From Kitasatospora sp. MMS16-BH015 (lineage in GTDB: Bacteria > Actinomycetota > Actinomycetes > Streptomycetales > Streptomycetaceae), in contig NZ_CP025394.1 of assembly GCF_002943525.1 (NCBI RefSeq), positions 8,447,001-8,511,000 on the forward strand: a stretch of DNA of 64,000 nt. Direction: 5' to 3'. Under the pieces are notes generated by a model. The model was not told the DNA's origin. It searched no databases and saw nothing but the letters and a program-made list of their open reading frames with translations. Made by a program: the position numbers and the translations under genes. How positions within the stretch are numbered: the first letter of the stretch is position 1; every line of letters starts with the position of its first letter. Below are positions 49,797 to 58,818 of this stretch, piece after piece.

Positions 49797-52781
49797 ATGC
49801 GACGTACAGCACGGCGTTCGCGCGACAGACGGCTCACCGTCACGGCCACGGCCACCGTCCTGGCCCTGCTCGGTGCGGCGGGCGGCGCGCTCTCGGCCCC
49901 GGCCGCCGAGGCGGCCGCCGGGGTGAGCTGCAACGTGAGCTACGCCCTCGGCAACGACTGGGGCAGTGGCTTCACCGCCAACCTCACCATCACCGACACC
50001 GGCACCACCCCGATCAACGGCTGGACCCTCGGCTACGCCTACACCGGCAACCAGACCCTCCAGAACGGCTGGAACGGCACCTGGACCCAGACCGGCAAGA
50101 ACGTCACCGTCACCAGCCCCAGCTGGGCCGCCACCATCAACCCCGGCACCTCCTACACCACCAGCGCCAACTTCGGCTACAGCGGCACCAACACCGCCCC
50201 CACCACCTTCACCGTCAACGGCACCACCTGCCACGGTGCGAACCAGGCGCCGACCGTCTCGCTCACCTCGCCGACGGCGGGCCAGACCTTCACCCCCGGA
50301 TCCACCGTCAAGCTCGCGGCCGACGCGGCCGACGCCGACGGCACCGTCTCGAAGGTCGACTTCTACGCCAGCACCTCGGCCGGCAGCAACACCCTGATCG
50401 GCTCCACCACCACCGCGCCGTACGGCGCGAGTTGGGCCAACGTGCCGGCCGGGGACTACTCGCTCACGGCCGTGGCCACCGACAACTCCGGGGCCACCAC
50501 GACCTCCAGCCCGGTGGCGATCAAGGTGAGCGGGCCGACCCTGCTGGTCAGCCCGGCCACGCTGGCCGTCCAGCAGGGCAGCACCGGTACCTTCACCGTC
50601 GCGCTCTCCCAGGCGCCCGCCGCCGACACCACCGTCACGGTGGCCCGTTCGGGCAGCGACACCGACCTGAGCGTGAAATCCGGCGGCACGCTGACCTTCA
50701 CCACCGCCAACTGGAGCACCCCGCAGACGGTCACGGTCGCGGCCGGCACCGACGCCGCCCAGGTGGGCGGCACGGCCACCTTCACCGCCTCGGCCACCGG
50801 CTTCGGCTCGGCGGCGGTCGCGGTCACGGAGGCGGCGAAGAGCTCGGGCTACGACCAGTACTTCCTGGACCTCTACAGCAAGATGAAGAACCCGGCGAAC
50901 GGCTACTTCAGCCCGCAGGGCATCCCGTACCACTCGGTGGAGACCCTGGTGGTAGAGGCCCCGGACTACGGCCACGAGACCACCTCCGAGACGTACAGCT
51001 ACTGGCTGTGGCTGGAGGCCGACTACGGTCGGGTCACCGGCGACTGGACGGCCTTCAACAACGCCTGGACCAGCCTGGAGACGTACCTGATCCCCAGCCA
51101 CGCCCAGCAGCCGGGCCAGAGCACCTACAGCCCGTCGAAGCCCGCCACCTACGGCCCGGAGAAGGCCCAGCCCGACCAGTACCCGATCAAGCTCAACAGC
51201 GGCGTGCCGGTCGGCTCCGACCCGCTCGCCGCCGAGCTGTCCAGCACCTACGGCACCTCGGACCTGTACTCCCCGGCCTGGCTGCTGGACACCGACAACC
51301 GGTACGGCTTCGGCCAGTGCGAGGACGGCACCACCAAGCCCAGCCTGATCAACACCTTCCAGCGCGGGCCGGAGGAGTCGGTCTGGGAGACGGTGCCGCA
51401 GCCCGACTGCGACGTCATGAAGTACGGCAGCCCGGGCTCCGGCTTCCTCAGCCTGTTCAACGACGGCGGCGGCTCGTTCTCCAAGCAGTACAAGTACACC
51501 GACGCCCCGGACGCGGACGCGCGGCTGGTCCAGGCCGCCTACTGGGCCGAGCAGTTCGCCAAGGCCCAGGGCAAGAGTGCGGCGATCACCGCGACCCTGG
51601 GCAAGGCCGCCAAGCTCGGCGACTACCTGCGGTACTCGCTCTACGACAAGTACTTCAAGCAGGCGGGCAACTGCCTCGGCTCGACGGCCTGCCCGGCCGG
51701 CAGCTCCAAGGCGAACGAGCAACTCGGCCTGCTCACCTGGTACTTCGCCTGGGGCGGCGACACCGGCGGGGCCTGGTCCTGGCGGGTCTCCGGCTCCGCC
51801 GCGCACCAGGGCTACCAGAACCCGATGGCGGCCTGGGTGCTGGCCAACGACCCCGGCCTGAAGCCGAGTTCGCCGACGGCCTCGACCGACTGGGCGGGCA
51901 GCCTGGACAAGCAGCTCCAGTTCTTCCAGTGGCTGCAGTCCGGCGAGGGCGGCATCGCGGGCGGTGCGACCAACAGCTGGGGCGGCAACTACGGGGACGA
52001 CGCGGCCCCGCCGGCCGGTGACCCGACCTTCTACGGCCTGTACTACGACTGGCGGCCCGAGTACCACGACCCGGCCTCCAACCAGTGGTTCGGCTTCCAG
52101 ACCTGGTCGATGGAGCGGTTCGCCGAGTACTACAACGCCACCGGCGACGCCCGGGCGAAGGCGATCCTGGACAAGTGGGTGCCCTGGGCGATGTCGGTCG
52201 CCAAGGCCGATCCGGCCACCGGCACGCTGACCACCCCGGACGCGCTCACCTGGACCGGCGCGCCCGACACCTGGAGCGCCACCAGCCCCGGCGCCAACGC
52301 GGGGCTGCACGTCACGGCCGCCGGCGGTGCCACCGACCTGGGTGTGGCGGGTTCGCTCGCCAAGACGCTGGCGTACTACGCGGCCAAGTCCGGCAGTAGC
52401 ACGGCCCAGAAGTTCGCCCAGAACATCCTGGACACCATCCACGCCAAGTTCGCCGACAGCCTCGGCTACTCGGCGCCGGAGACCCGGACCGACTTCAACC
52501 GGTTCACCCAGCCGTACTCGGCCACGACCCACCAGGGCCTGTACGTCCCGTCCGGCTGGACCGGGACGTACCCCGACGGCACCAAGATCAACTCGTCCAG
52601 CACCTTCCTGTCGATCCGGCCCTGGTACACCAGCGACCCGCAGTGGTCGAAGGTGCAGACCTACCTCGACGGGGGCGCCGCGCCGACCTTCAACTATCAC
52701 CGGTTCTGGGCGGAGGCGGACATCGCGACCGCCTTCGACACCTTCGCCCAGCTCTTCCCGGGGGTGAACCCGGGAAGCTGA
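49797..52781 (+). CDS. Secreted GH48 reducing-end cellobiohydrolase with N-terminal CBM2
   Basis: A 994-residue exported exocellulase acting from the reducing end. GGAGGA precedes the ATG. Order: signal (about 1-40), CBM2 (about 41-146), an Ig-like module (PTVSLTSPTAGQTFTPGSTV, about 150-245), a Calx-beta-like module (about 250-350), then a complete GH48 domain (about 357-994: YDQYFLDLYSKMKNPANGYF, PDYGHETTSETYSYWLWLEA, PEYHDPASNQWFGFQTWSME). GH48 and GH6 usually act together on crystalline cellulose. The upstream CebR box is shared with the GH6 gene. Confidence 0.95.
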   Translation: MRRTARRSRDRRLTVTATATVLALLGAAGGALSAPAAEAAAGVSCNVSYALGNDWGSGFTANLTITDTGTTPINGWTLGYAYTGNQTLQNGWNGTWTQTGKNVTVTSPSWAATINPGTSYTTSANFGYSGTNTAPTTFTVNGTTCHGANQAPTVSLTSPTAGQTFTPGSTVKLAADAADADGTVSKVDFYASTSAGSNTLIGSTTTAPYGASWANVPAGDYSLTAVATDNSGATTTSSPVAIKVSGPTLLVSPATLAVQQGSTGTFTVALSQAPAADTTVTVARSGSDTDLSVKSGGTLTFTTANWSTPQTVTVAAGTDAAQVGGTATFTASATGFGSAAVAVTEAAKSSGYDQYFLDLYSKMKNPANGYFSPQGIPYHSVETLVVEAPDYGHETTSETYSYWLWLEADYGRVTGDWTAFNNAWTSLETYLIPSHAQQPGQSTYSPSKPATYGPEKAQPDQYPIKLNSGVPVGSDPLAAELSSTYGTSDLYSPAWLLDTDNRYGFGQCEDGTTKPSLINTFQRGPEESVWETVPQPDCDVMKYGSPGSGFLSLFNDGGGSFSKQYKYTDAPDADARLVQAAYWAEQFAKAQGKSAAITATLGKAAKLGDYLRYSLYDKYFKQAGNCLGSTACPAGSSKANEQLGLLTWYFAWGGDTGGAWSWRVSGSAAHQGYQNPMAAWVLANDPGLKPSSPTASTDWAGSLDKQLQFFQWLQSGEGGIAGGATNSWGGNYGDDAAPPAGDPTFYGLYYDWRPEYHDPASNQWFGFQTWSMERFAEYYNATGDARAKAILDKWVPWAMSVAKADPATGTLTTPDALTWTGAPDTWSATSPGANAGLHVTAAGGATDLGVAGSLAKTLAYYAAKSGSSTAQKFAQNILDTIHAKFADSLGYSAPETRTDFNRFTQPYSATTHQGLYVPSGWTGTYPDGTKINSSSTFLSIRPWYTSDPQWSKVQTYLDGGAAPTFNYHRFWAEADIATAFDTFAQLFPGVNPGS
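49914..50231 (+). repeat. 318-bp perfect inverted repeat, copy B (CBM2 of GH48)
   Basis: Identical to the reverse complement of 46841-47158. Outside these limits the two genes diverge at once. Confidence 0.9.
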
Positions 52782-52865
52782 GCGATCCGCCCGGCAGCCC
52801 TGGTCCCGTCCGGTCCCGCCCCGGCCCTGGCTGGTGCGGGGTCGGGCGGGCCTTGACAGGTATGT

Positions 52866-52903
52866 TGTTAGCGTTAACAATTACCGTGGTGTTAACGGAA
52901 CGG
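52866..52903. promoter_or_regulatory. LacI-type operator with second half-site, no clear target gene
   Basis: TGTTAGCGTTAACA (52866-52879) is a near-perfect box. TGTTAACG at 52890-52897 is a further half-site. The next genes on both sides end here (GH48) or read towards it (leftward PadR operon). Confidence 0.7.
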
Positions 52904-53128
52904 CCGCCCGTCTCGGCCCTTCCCATCCACTCCGTCGGCTCGGGGGCGACCGCAACCCGCTGCGGTCCCGTCCGCCCGGCGGCTCCCGTTCCGCGCTTCT
53001 TGAGGGTGAGGCGGCGGAACGGACGGCCGGTCGCCGGCACTTCCGCCACTTCGCGGAGCGTCGGCGACCGGTCTCGTCGGCATCGGCCGATCGCCCGGTC
53101 CGGGCAGCGCGGGGGTCCGCCCCCGGGT
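52904..53128. other. Gap without a supported gene
   Basis: With the operator region this gap of about 350 bases after GH48 has open frames of Arg-rich, unconvincing sequence only. Confidence 0.5.
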
Positions 53129-53884
53129 TCAGCTCTCCTCGCGGCCGGCGGTGACGTCGCGCTTCATCCGGTACCAGCCGGTGACGGCGCCGATCGGGCC
53201 CGCGACGGCCGCGCCGATGAGGATGGGGGCGATGCGGTCCGGGCCGCCGTAATGGATGACCAGGGCGCTCATGGTCCCGGAGATCACGGCGACGACCAGG
53301 AGCGGCTTCAGCTTGTCGCGGTAGGTGCGGCTGAGGAAGAGCTGCTTGTCGGGCCGTGCCGTCAGCTCGTCAAGTTCCGCTGCCGGTCCGGACATTGCCG
53401 CCTTCGGGCGCTTGAAGTACATGAAGTACATCCAGTGGCCGCACGCCTCCCAGCCGTCCGGGGCGAGTCCGGCGGCGGTCGCCTCGCGCTCCTTGGCGTT
53501 GTCGGCGGTCTCGCGGCGGTACTCCCAGCGCATCGCCGCACCCGGCGTGCGGCGGCAGACGAAGCGGCCGAGCCGGTCGAGGCCCTCCACCTCCCAGCCC
53601 TGGTCGCCGTAGTGGTTGAGGTGCCGGCGATCGGCGTAGATGTCGGTGGCCCACTTCCAGGTCTCCACCCCGGCGCCGGGCTCCTCGACGGTGTGGCCGC
53701 CGGTGAGCCGCTCGGCGAAGTCCGCCGGCGTGCCGAACTCCTCCTGGGCGTCCGGCGATCCGCTCTCCAGGAGGTAGTTGGCGAGGTCGGCGACGGTGGC
53801 CGTGACCTCCTGCTCCGGCCGGCCGGCGGCGCGCAGCCGCTCGGCGAGCTCGGTGAAGTAGTCGGTGCTGCTGTTCGGAGTCAT
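53129..53884 (-). CDS. Membrane protein with HAAS/DUF1700-like N-terminus, partner of PadR
   Basis: A 251-residue protein. The N-terminus (YFTELAERLRAAGRPEQEVT, ATVADLANYLLESGSPDAQE, EFGTPADFAERLTGG) resembles the HAAS/DUF1700 signalling domain often paired with PadR. A soluble middle (WEVEGLDRLGRFVCRR, ACGHWMYFMYFKR) leads to two C-terminal membrane helices (LLVVAVISGTMSALVIHY, LIGAAVAGPIGAVTGWY). The start overlaps the PadR stop by four bases. The signal is unknown. Confidence 0.75.
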   Translation of the reverse strand: MTPNSSTDYFTELAERLRAAGRPEQEVTATVADLANYLLESGSPDAQEEFGTPADFAERLTGGHTVEEPGAGVETWKWATDIYADRRHLNHYGDQGWEVEGLDRLGRFVCRRTPGAAMRWEYRRETADNAKEREATAAGLAPDGWEACGHWMYFMYFKRPKAAMSGPAAELDELTARPDKQLFLSRTYRDKLKPLLVVAVISGTMSALVIHYGGPDRIAPILIGAAVAGPIGAVTGWYRMKRDVTAGREES

Positions 53885-54228
53885 GACGTCCCCCCTGGAC
53901 GGGTGTTGTTCAGCATGGTGGTGACGGCGGCGTGGAAGGCCAGCCAGGACTCGCCCTGTTCGGCGAGCGCCTGGCGGCCCTCATCGGTGAGGCGGTAGTA
54001 ACGGCGCCCCGGGCCTCGCTCGGCGGCCCTGAACTCCCCGACTGCCAGGCCGGCTTCTTCGAGCCGGTTGAGGACGGGGTAGAGCGTGCCGCCCTTGATC
54101 TCGCCGAGCCCGGCCTGCGCCAGGGCTTTGGAGATCTCGTACCCGTAGCTCTCGCCGTCGGTGAGACAGGCGAGGACGAGGAGGTCAAGGACGCCCTTGA
54201 GCCAGCTGGATCTGCGGTCTGCGGCCAT
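53881..54228 (-). CDS. PadR-family transcriptional regulator
   Basis: A 115-residue winged-helix regulator: LDLLVLACLTDGESYGYEIS, GTLYPVLNRLEEAGLAVGEF and RRYYRLTDEGRQALAE are the PadR signature. It is the first gene of a two-gene operon with the membrane partner and presumably represses itself. Confidence 0.92.
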   Translation of the reverse strand: MAADRRSSWLKGVLDLLVLACLTDGESYGYEISKALAQAGLGEIKGGTLYPVLNRLEEAGLAVGEFRAAERGPGRRYYRLTDEGRQALAEQGESWLAFHAAVTTMLNNTRPGGTS

Positions 54229-54245
54229 GGATGTATTCCAGCACC

Positions 54246-54272
54246 ATCTAGGTAGGAATGCAATCTAGCTAG
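54246..54272. promoter_or_regulatory. Tandem ATCTAGSTAG repeats upstream of padR
   Basis: ATCTAGGTAG (54246-54255) and ATCTAGCTAG (54263-54272) start 18 bases upstream of the start codon, 17 bases apart. They are AT-rich against the surroundings and a likely PadR operator/promoter. Confidence 0.5.
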
Positions 54273-54340
54273 GGGATCTACTTTCCGAGCGGGCCCGTCG
54301 GGCGGTCGTGTCGGCTGCCGACGGGCCGCAGACACACCGG

Positions 54341-54383
54341 CAGCCGGGCGTAGCGGCACCGTGGGGGCCGCTACGCCCGGCTG
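54341..54383 (-). terminator. Terminator hairpin of the sugar ABC operon
   Basis: Perfect 17-bp stem (CAGCCGGGCGTAGCGGC / GCCGCTACGCCCGGCTG) with a 9-base loop lies about 100 bases after the permease stop. Confidence 0.75.
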
Positions 54384-54481
54384 GGGGGCTCAGTTGGGGC
54401 CGGACTCCGGCACGGGCGTGGGCCGCCGCGTCCGGGTCCGCTGCCGGGCAGGCCGTGCCGGCCCGCCCGGTCGAGGTGGTG

Positions 54482-55714
54482 TCAGGATCCGCCCTTGCGC
54501 TTGTTGTAGACGTCGAAGCCGACGGCGGCGAGCAGGACCAGGCCCTTGATGACCTGCTGGTAGTCGGTGCCGACGCCGACCAGGGACATGCCGTTGTTGA
54601 GCACGCCGAGCACCAGGCCGCCGATGATGGCGCCGAAGACGGTGCCCACGCCGCCGCTGGCCGAGGCGCCGCCGATGAAGGCGGCGGCGATGGCCTCGAG
54701 CTCGAAGTTGATGCCGGCCTGCGGGGTGCCGGCGTTGAGGCGGGCGGCGAAGACCAGGCCGGCGAGGGCCGCCAGGACGCCCATGTTGACGAAGGCCAGG
54801 AAGACGACCCGCTTGCTCTTGACGCCGGAGAGCTTGGCCGCGGCCTCGTTGCCGCCGATCGCGTAGGTGTGGCGGCCGATGATGGAGTTGCGCATCAGGT
54901 AGCCGAAGCCGACCAGCAGCGCGCCGAGGATCAGCAGCACGACGGGGAAGCCGCGGTAGCTGGCCAGCAGCAGGGTGAAGACGGCCACGGCGGCGGTGAT
55001 GACCGCGAGCTTGACCAGGAAGAGGCCCGTCGGCAGGACCTCTATGCCGTAGGAGGCGGCGCGCCGGCGGCCCCGGAACTCCTGCAGGACGGCGACCGCG
55101 AGCACGGCCGCGCCGAGCAGCAGGGTCAGATTGTGGTAGTCGGTGTGCGGGCCGACCGCGGGGAGGAAGCCGTTGCCGATCTGCTGGAAGCCGCGCGGGA
55201 AGGGCGCGATCGACTGGCCCTGCAGGATGATCTGGGTGCCGCCGCGGAAGAGCAGCATCCCGGCCAGGGTGACGATGAACGAGGGGATGCCGATGTAGGC
55301 GATCCAGAAGCCCTGCCAGGCGCCGGCCGCCGCACCGATCAGGAGGGCGAGGACGAGCGCCACCGGCCAGGCCATCCCGTGCTTGACCATCAGCACCGCC
55401 GAGACGGCGCCGATGAACGCGGCCAGCGAGCCGACCGAGAGGTCGATGTGCCCGGCGATGATGACGATCATCATGCCGATGGCCAGGATCAGGATGTAGC
55501 TGTTCTGCTGGATCAGGTTGGTGACGTTGAGCGGCTGGAGCAGGATGCCGTCCGTCCAGATCTGGAACAGCACCACGATCAGCGCGAGCGCCAGCAGCAT
55601 GCCGTACTGGCGGACGTTGCCGCGCAGCGCCTGCAGCAGGACGGCGCCCACGGTGGGGCGCTCGGCGGCGGGCGGGGCGCTCGCCGTGATCTCGGGGGTT
55701 TCGGTCTGGGCCAT
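54482..55714 (-). CDS. gguB: Sugar ABC transporter permease, GguB/XylH/MmsB type
   Basis: A 410-residue BPD_transp_2 permease with about ten hydrophobic helices (ILILAIGMMIVIIAGHIDLS, VGSLAAFIGAVSAVLMV, FIGGASASGGVGTVFGAIIG). With the ATPase and ChvE-like protein it imports pentoses or galactose. It is last in binding protein - ATPase - permease and lies 3 bases after the ATPase stop. Confidence 0.9.
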   Translation of the reverse strand: MAQTETPEITASAPPAAERPTVGAVLLQALRGNVRQYGMLLALALIVVLFQIWTDGILLQPLNVTNLIQQNSYILILAIGMMIVIIAGHIDLSVGSLAAFIGAVSAVLMVKHGMAWPVALVLALLIGAAAGAWQGFWIAYIGIPSFIVTLAGMLLFRGGTQIILQGQSIAPFPRGFQQIGNGFLPAVGPHTDYHNLTLLLGAAVLAVAVLQEFRGRRRAASYGIEVLPTGLFLVKLAVITAAVAVFTLLLASYRGFPVVLLILGALLVGFGYLMRNSIIGRHTYAIGGNEAAAKLSGVKSKRVVFLAFVNMGVLAALAGLVFAARLNAGTPQAGINFELEAIAAAFIGGASASGGVGTVFGAIIGGLVLGVLNNGMSLVGVGTDYQQVIKGLVLLAAVGFDVYNKRKGGS

Positions 55715-55717
55715 CGG

Positions 55718-57265
55718 TTACACCTGCTCGTTCGGGGTTGCCGCGCTCACGGTCAGGAGGCGCATGAGTGATTCCTGGGTGGCGTCCGCGCGGTCCAGCT
55801 CACCGGTGAGCCGGCCCTCGGCCATGGTGTAGATGCGGTCGCACAGGCCCAGGAGTTCGGGGAGTTCGGAGGAGATGACGAGCACCGCCCTGCCCTGGGC
55901 GGCGAGGTCGGCGATCACCTCGTAGATCTCGGCCTTGGCGCCGACGTCGATGCCGCGGGTCGGTTCGTCGAGGATCAGCACCTCGGGCTCGGAGAAGATC
56001 CACTTGCTGAGGACGACCTTCTGCTGGTTGCCGCCGCTGAGCTTGCCGGTCTGCGCGAACACCGAGGGGGCCTTGATGTTCATCGACTTCCGGTACCGCT
56101 CGGCGACCCGGTGCTCCTCGTGCTCGTTGACCACCCCGCGCCGGGAGACCTTCTGCAGGGCGCTGAGCGAGATGTTGCGGCTGATGTCGTCCATCAGGTT
56201 GAGCCCGAGCTGCTTGCGGTCCTCGGTGACGTAAGCGAGCCCGTGCCCGATCGCCTCGGGCACGGTGCGGGTGGAGACCTCCTTGCCGTGCATTAGCACC
56301 CGGCCGCCGGTCCAGCGCCCGTACGAGCGGCCGAAGACGCTCATCGCGAGCTCGGTGCGGCCGGCGCCCATCAGCCCGGCGATGCCGACGATCTCACCGT
56401 GCCGCACATGGACTGACACACCGTCAACCACCTTGCGCTGGTGCTGGATCGGGTGCTGGACCGTCCAGTCCTCGATGGCCAGGGCGACCTCGCCGATCTG
56501 CGGGGTGCGCTCGGGGTAGCGGTGTTCGAGGTCGCGCCCGACCATGCCGCGGATGATCCGGTCCTCGGAGATGCCCGACGGTCCGACCGCGAGGGTCTCG
56601 ATGGTCTGCCCGTCCCGCAGGATGGTGACGGAGTCGGCGACCTTGGCGATCTCGTTCAGCTTGTGCGAGATGATGATGCAGGAGATGCCCTGGGCCTTGA
56701 GCTCCAGGATGAGGTCGAGCAGCTTGCGGCTGTCCTCGTCGTTGAGCGCGGCGGTCGGCTCGTCCAGGATGAGGAGCTTGACCTCCTTGGCCAACGCCTT
56801 GGCGATCTCGACCAGTTGCTGCTTGCCCACGCCGATGTCGGCGATCCGGGTCTGCGGGTTCTCGGTGAGCCCCACCCGCCCCAGCAGCTCGGCCGCGTGG
56901 CCGAGCGTGCGGTGCCAGCTGATGATGCCGCGGGTGGCGTGCTCGTTGCCGAGGAAGATGTTCTCCGCGATCGACAGGTACGGCACCAGGGCGAGTTCCT
57001 GGTGGATGATCACGATCCCGCGCTGCTCGCTCTGCCGGATGGACCTGAACTGGCAGGGCTCGCCCTGGAAGAGGATCTCGCCCTCGTAGGAGCCGTGCGG
57101 GTAGACCCCGCTGAGCACCTTCATCAGGGTGGACTTGCCGGCGCCGTTCTCGCCGCAGACGGCGTGCACCTCGCCTGCGGCGACCGAGAGGTTGACGTCG
57201 GAGAGGGCCTTGACACCGGGGAAGGTCTTGGTGATCGAACGCATCTCGAGGACGGGTCCGGCCAT
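55718..57265 (-). CDS. gguA: Sugar ABC transporter ATPase, GguA/XylG/MmsA type
   Basis: A 515-residue duplicated ATPase. The first half has Walker A GENGAGKST, signature IGVGKQQLVEIAKAL and Walker B LLILDEPTAAL. The second half has a degenerate Walker A (GLMGAGRTE), signature SGGNQQKV and Walker B VLILDEPTRGID, the standard asymmetry of CUT2 transporters. The start has no strong ribosome site; a hairpin lies between it and the binding-protein gene. Confidence 0.92.
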   Translation of the reverse strand: MAGPVLEMRSITKTFPGVKALSDVNLSVAAGEVHAVCGENGAGKSTLMKVLSGVYPHGSYEGEILFQGEPCQFRSIRQSEQRGIVIIHQELALVPYLSIAENIFLGNEHATRGIISWHRTLGHAAELLGRVGLTENPQTRIADIGVGKQQLVEIAKALAKEVKLLILDEPTAALNDEDSRKLLDLILELKAQGISCIIISHKLNEIAKVADSVTILRDGQTIETLAVGPSGISEDRIIRGMVGRDLEHRYPERTPQIGEVALAIEDWTVQHPIQHQRKVVDGVSVHVRHGEIVGIAGLMGAGRTELAMSVFGRSYGRWTGGRVLMHGKEVSTRTVPEAIGHGLAYVTEDRKQLGLNLMDDISRNISLSALQKVSRRGVVNEHEEHRVAERYRKSMNIKAPSVFAQTGKLSGGNQQKVVLSKWIFSEPEVLILDEPTRGIDVGAKAEIYEVIADLAAQGRAVLVISSELPELLGLCDRIYTMAEGRLTGELDRADATQESLMRLLTVSAATPNEQV

Positions 57266-57360
57266 GGCTGTGCATCCGTTCGGCTGGGGGGAGGCGCGGG
57301 CGGGGGCGGACCGGGCACAGGTAGGTCGGCCGGCCCGCCCGCGCCTCCCGGCTGGGGCGG

Positions 57361-57409
57361 CCCGAGGGCCCGTCTTCGCGCCTCCGGAGGGGGAAGACGG
57401 GCCCTCGGG
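57361..57409 (-). terminator. Intercistronic hairpin after the binding-protein gene
   Basis: Perfect 17-bp stem CCCGAGGGCCCGTCTTC / GAAGACGGGCCCTCGGG with a 15-base loop lies between the sugar-binding and ATPase genes. It probably limits read-through, giving surplus binding protein. Confidence 0.75.
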
Positions 57410-57423
57410 CCCCGGGAGGTGGG

Positions 57424-58521
57424 CTACTTGAGCTGGTCCGCGGTGTACTGGCCGCCGTCGACGAGCACCTTCTGGTAGTTGTCCTTGTCCACGCTCACCG
57501 GCTGCAGCAGGTAGGCCGGGACGGTCTTGGCGCCGTTGTTGTACTGGGTGGTGTCGTTGGTCTCCGGCTTGCCGCCGGTGAGCAGCGCGTCGCCCATCTG
57601 CACCGCGACCTTGGCGAGCTCCCGGGTGTCCTTGTAGACGGTCTGGGTCTGCTCGCCGGCGATGATCGACTTCACCGAGGCCAGCTCGCCGTCCTGGCCG
57701 GTGACGATGGGCAGCGGCTTGCCCGAGCCGCCGTAGCCGACGCTCTTGAGCGAGGAGAGGATGCCGATGGAGATGCCGTCGTAGGGCGAGAGCACGGCGT
57801 CGACCCGGGCGGAGGTGTAGGACTTGCTCAGCAGGTTGTCCATCCGGGACTGGGCGAGACCGCCGTCCCAGCGGAGCGTGGCGACCTGGTTGAAGCCGGT
57901 CTGGCCGCTCTGGACCACCAGCTTCTTGCTGTCCAGGTACGGCTTGAGCACGCTCATCGCGCCGTTGAAGAAGAAGGTGGCGTTGTTGTCGTCCGGCGAG
58001 CCGGCGAAGAGCTCGACGTTGAACGGGCCCTTGCCGTCCTTGAGGTCCAGCTTCTGGGCGATGTAGTCGCCCTGGAGCACGCCGACCTTGAAGTTGTCGA
58101 AGGTCGCGTAGTAGTCGACGTTCTTGGTGCCGCGGATCAGCCGGTCGTAGGAGATCACCGGGATGTGGGCGTCGGCGGCCTTCTGCAGGACGTCGGTGAG
58201 CGAGGAGCCGTCGATGGCCGCGACCACCAGCAGCCGGGCGCCCTTGGTGATCATGTTCTCGAGCTGCGAGACCTGGTTCTCGACGACGTTGTCGCCGTAC
58301 TGCAGGTCGGTCTTGTAGCCCTTGGCCTGGAACTGCTTGACCATGTTGTCGCCGTCGTTGATCCAGCGCTCGGACGACTTGGTGGGCATCGAGATCCCGA
58401 CCAGCCCGCCCTTGGTGTCGGCCTTGGGAGCATCGCCCCCGACGCCGTTGGCACCCTGGCCGCAGGCGGCCAGCGTGAGCGACAGGGCTGCGGCGGCGAG
58501 AGGCGCCACAAGCTTCCGCAC
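57424..58521 (-). CDS. chvE: ChvE-like multiple-sugar-binding lipoprotein
   Basis: A 365-residue periplasmic-binding protein with lipobox LTLAACGQ. The GTG start at 58521 follows GGAGGA. KGGLVGISMPTKSSERWIND, EVISYDRLIRG-like ISYDRLIRGTKNVDYYATFD and AVLSPYDGISIGILSSLKSV are ChvE features. ChvE/GguAB systems bind arabinose, galactose, xylose and glucose; with arabinofuranosidases under similar operators, arabinose is the likely cargo. Two LacI-type operators lie 160-280 bases upstream. Confidence 0.88.
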   Translation of the reverse strand: MRKLVAPLAAAALSLTLAACGQGANGVGGDAPKADTKGGLVGISMPTKSSERWINDGDNMVKQFQAKGYKTDLQYGDNVVENQVSQLENMITKGARLLVVAAIDGSSLTDVLQKAADAHIPVISYDRLIRGTKNVDYYATFDNFKVGVLQGDYIAQKLDLKDGKGPFNVELFAGSPDDNNATFFFNGAMSVLKPYLDSKKLVVQSGQTGFNQVATLRWDGGLAQSRMDNLLSKSYTSARVDAVLSPYDGISIGILSSLKSVGYGGSGKPLPIVTGQDGELASVKSIIAGEQTQTVYKDTRELAKVAVQMGDALLTGGKPETNDTTQYNNGAKTVPAYLLQPVSVDKDNYQKVLVDGGQYTADQLK

Positions 58522-58680
58522 AGTTCCTCCAGTGGTGTACCGGGATCGACCCAGCCCGCGCGGACGCCGTGGATCGGTCGAGCAGCGATTGAGCGTGAGG
58601 TTCAGAGGTGAACGCCGTGTTGCGGCCCGGTGGCGCGGGACGGACCGTCCCGGGCCCGTCCTGGCCTGGCGTTACCTGAG

Positions 58681-58694
58681 TGTTAACGCTCACA
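58681..58694. promoter_or_regulatory. LacI-type operator of the ChvE-type operon
   Basis: TGTTAACGCTCACA lies 160 bases upstream of the binding-protein start. Confidence 0.75.
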
Positions 58695-58784
58695 CTCCGG
58701 TCGTCAAGGGCCCTTGGGATCACTGTTGGATATCGTGCGGCCGCGCCGGTCGCGGCGGTGCGGGGGGAATTGACCCGGCGGTAT

Positions 58785-58798
58785 TGTTAGCGATAACA
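58785..58798. promoter_or_regulatory. Second LacI-type operator of the ChvE-type operon
   Basis: TGTTAGCGATAACA lies within ATTGTTAGCGATAACAAT (58783-58800), 104 bases from the preceding box. The spacing would allow a DNA loop. Confidence 0.75.
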
Positions 58799-58818
58799 AT
58801 GCGGCTGGGACCGTTGGT

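Noticed and set aside
47429..52021. Long rightward open frame across the GH6 gene and into GH48
   Set aside because: It is antisense to the GH6 gene and in the wrong frame of GH48, with the low-complexity composition of a shadow frame.
48243..52880. Very long leftward open frame (over 1500 codons) opposite GH48 and into GH6
   Set aside because: It is rich in Arg, Val and Gly, lacks any domain, and runs opposite GH48, whose domains, signal and ribosome site are clear. Long antisense frames are expected at this GC content.
52834..53154. Arg-rich rightward frame after the orphan operator
   Set aside because: No ribosome site, no recognisable motif, and composition typical of a random GC-rich frame.
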